DNA of 5,685 nucleotides from positions 1 through 5,685 of the forward strand of contig JAITDR010000155.1 of NCBI GenBank assembly GCA_031282465.1, read 5' to 3'. Below the pieces are notes generated by a model that saw only the letters and a program-made list of their open reading frames with translations, had not been told where the DNA came from and searched no databases. Within the stretch, counting starts at the first letter, position 1. Every line of letters starts with the position of its first letter. The DNA comes from Desulfovibrio sp. GTDB taxonomy: Bacteria; Desulfobacterota; Desulfovibrionia; Desulfovibrionales; Desulfovibrionaceae. The translations under genes were made by a program, and so were the position numbers. Positions 5,419-5,685 of this stretch are shown here, in pieces.

Positions 5419-5685
5419 TCAGTCGACTATCCATGTTTGCACAGCGGTAATACCTGCAAAGGTAATGAATTGCCGTGCCGCCTGTTCCAGTGCAAAGGCG
5501 AGCACTTCTCTGCCGGAAAACGAATACAGTACCGTCAACCCTTCTTTGGTGTCCGGTGTCGTCATGCCCCGCGTCGAGTCGCTCGTCGGGCTTCCGAAAG
5601 GGCCGTCGCCGTCCGACAGGAGAGGCATGTTCAGCAGAGGGACACTCGCCTTGCCGATGCCGGGATAGGATTCCCCCGCTTGACC
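5419..5685 (-). CDS. B3/B4-domain protein, C-terminal part (gene runs off the right edge)
   Basis: This minus-strand frame is open from the window edge to a TGA at 5419-5421 and gives 88 C-terminal residues. Visible blocks are ESYPGIGKASVPLLNMPLLS, then DGPFGSPTSDSTRGMTTPDT, then TVLYSFSGREVLAFALEQAA. An ending of alternating hydrophobics, ITAVQTWIVD, closes the protein. The 'GIGK..N.P.L.D..GPFG.PTSDS.R....P.T' wording resembles free-standing B3/B4-domain proteins, related to the domain of phenylalanyl-tRNA synthetase beta that removes mischarged tyrosine. Free-standing members lack a settled function, and a tRNA-editing role is only a guess. The methionine at 5626-5628 lies within the conserved block and is not the start. 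The gene is convergent with the decarboxylase gene, 91 bp apart, and unrelated to flagella as far as can be seen. Identification is from recall of motif wording. Confidence 0.65.
   Translation of the reverse strand, partial: GQAGESYPGIGKASVPLLNMPLLSDGDGPFGSPTSDSTRGMTTPDTKEGLTVLYSFSGREVLAFALEQAARQFITFAGITAVQTWIVD

Noticed and set aside
5009..5434. 141-codon minus-strand open frame opposite the decarboxylase 3' end
   Set aside because: It lies largely antisense to the conserved UXS C-terminus and has no recognisable domain.
5465..5668. 67-codon plus-strand open frame near the right edge
   Set aside because: It is antisense to the B3/B4-like coding frame, whose minus-strand reading has recognisable motifs; no ribosome-binding site is seen.

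Overview
The window looks like part of the flagellar/chemotaxis cluster of a Desulfovibrionaceae-type sulfate reducer (Desulfobacterota). This placement rests on the recalled gene order flhF-flhG-fliA-cheY-fliL followed by small uncharacterised genes, on the character of the FliA protein (the GTLGLMES and ENRIRGAMLDELRRLDWFPRS segments), on a FliL with a long proline-rich N-terminus, and on moderately high GC. It is inference from sequence character; no search was run.

Positions 1-4277 carry a tightly packed plus-strand series: the FlhG/FleN MinD-like ATPase (flagellar number and placement), the sigma-28 factor FliA, a CheY response regulator, a FliL-like stator-associated membrane protein, and three small uncharacterised genes. 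The last of these three groups consists of a 109-aa soluble charged protein, a 145-aa membrane-anchored coiled-coil protein with a C-terminal helix-turn-helix-like segment, and a 225-aa membrane-anchored Ala/Glu/Arg-rich protein. Gaps are 7-37 bp, and flhG overlaps fliA by about 56 bp, so the set probably forms one transcript that starts upstream of the window. I see no convincing internal promoter. The logic is coherent: FlhG limits assembly, FliA switches on late genes, CheY signals to the motor switch, and FliL acts at the stator. The three unknown genes are likely flagellar accessories by position. The 145-aa one has the architecture of Bacillus SwrB and of DUF2802-type proteins found in other flagellar clusters.

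After an 84-bp gap, positions 4362-5327 encode a full-length UDP-glucuronate decarboxylase (UDP-xylose synthase), which has its own good ribosome-binding site. It may supply a sugar nucleotide for surface polysaccharide or flagellin glycosylation, but nothing in the window proves either.

A short convergent intergenic stretch (5328-5418) follows, then the C-terminal part of a minus-strand gene that runs off the right edge and looks like a B3/B4 (PheRS beta-like) domain protein. The convergent stretch contains a hairpin and a degenerate second copy of that gene's 3' end, which reads as a remnant of a duplicated paralogue.

I found no RNA genes, CRISPR array, insertion sequence or obvious defence system. 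The points most worth a second look are the SwrB-like protein, the other two unknown flagellar-operon proteins, the duplicated gene tail, and the A-tracts in fliL.
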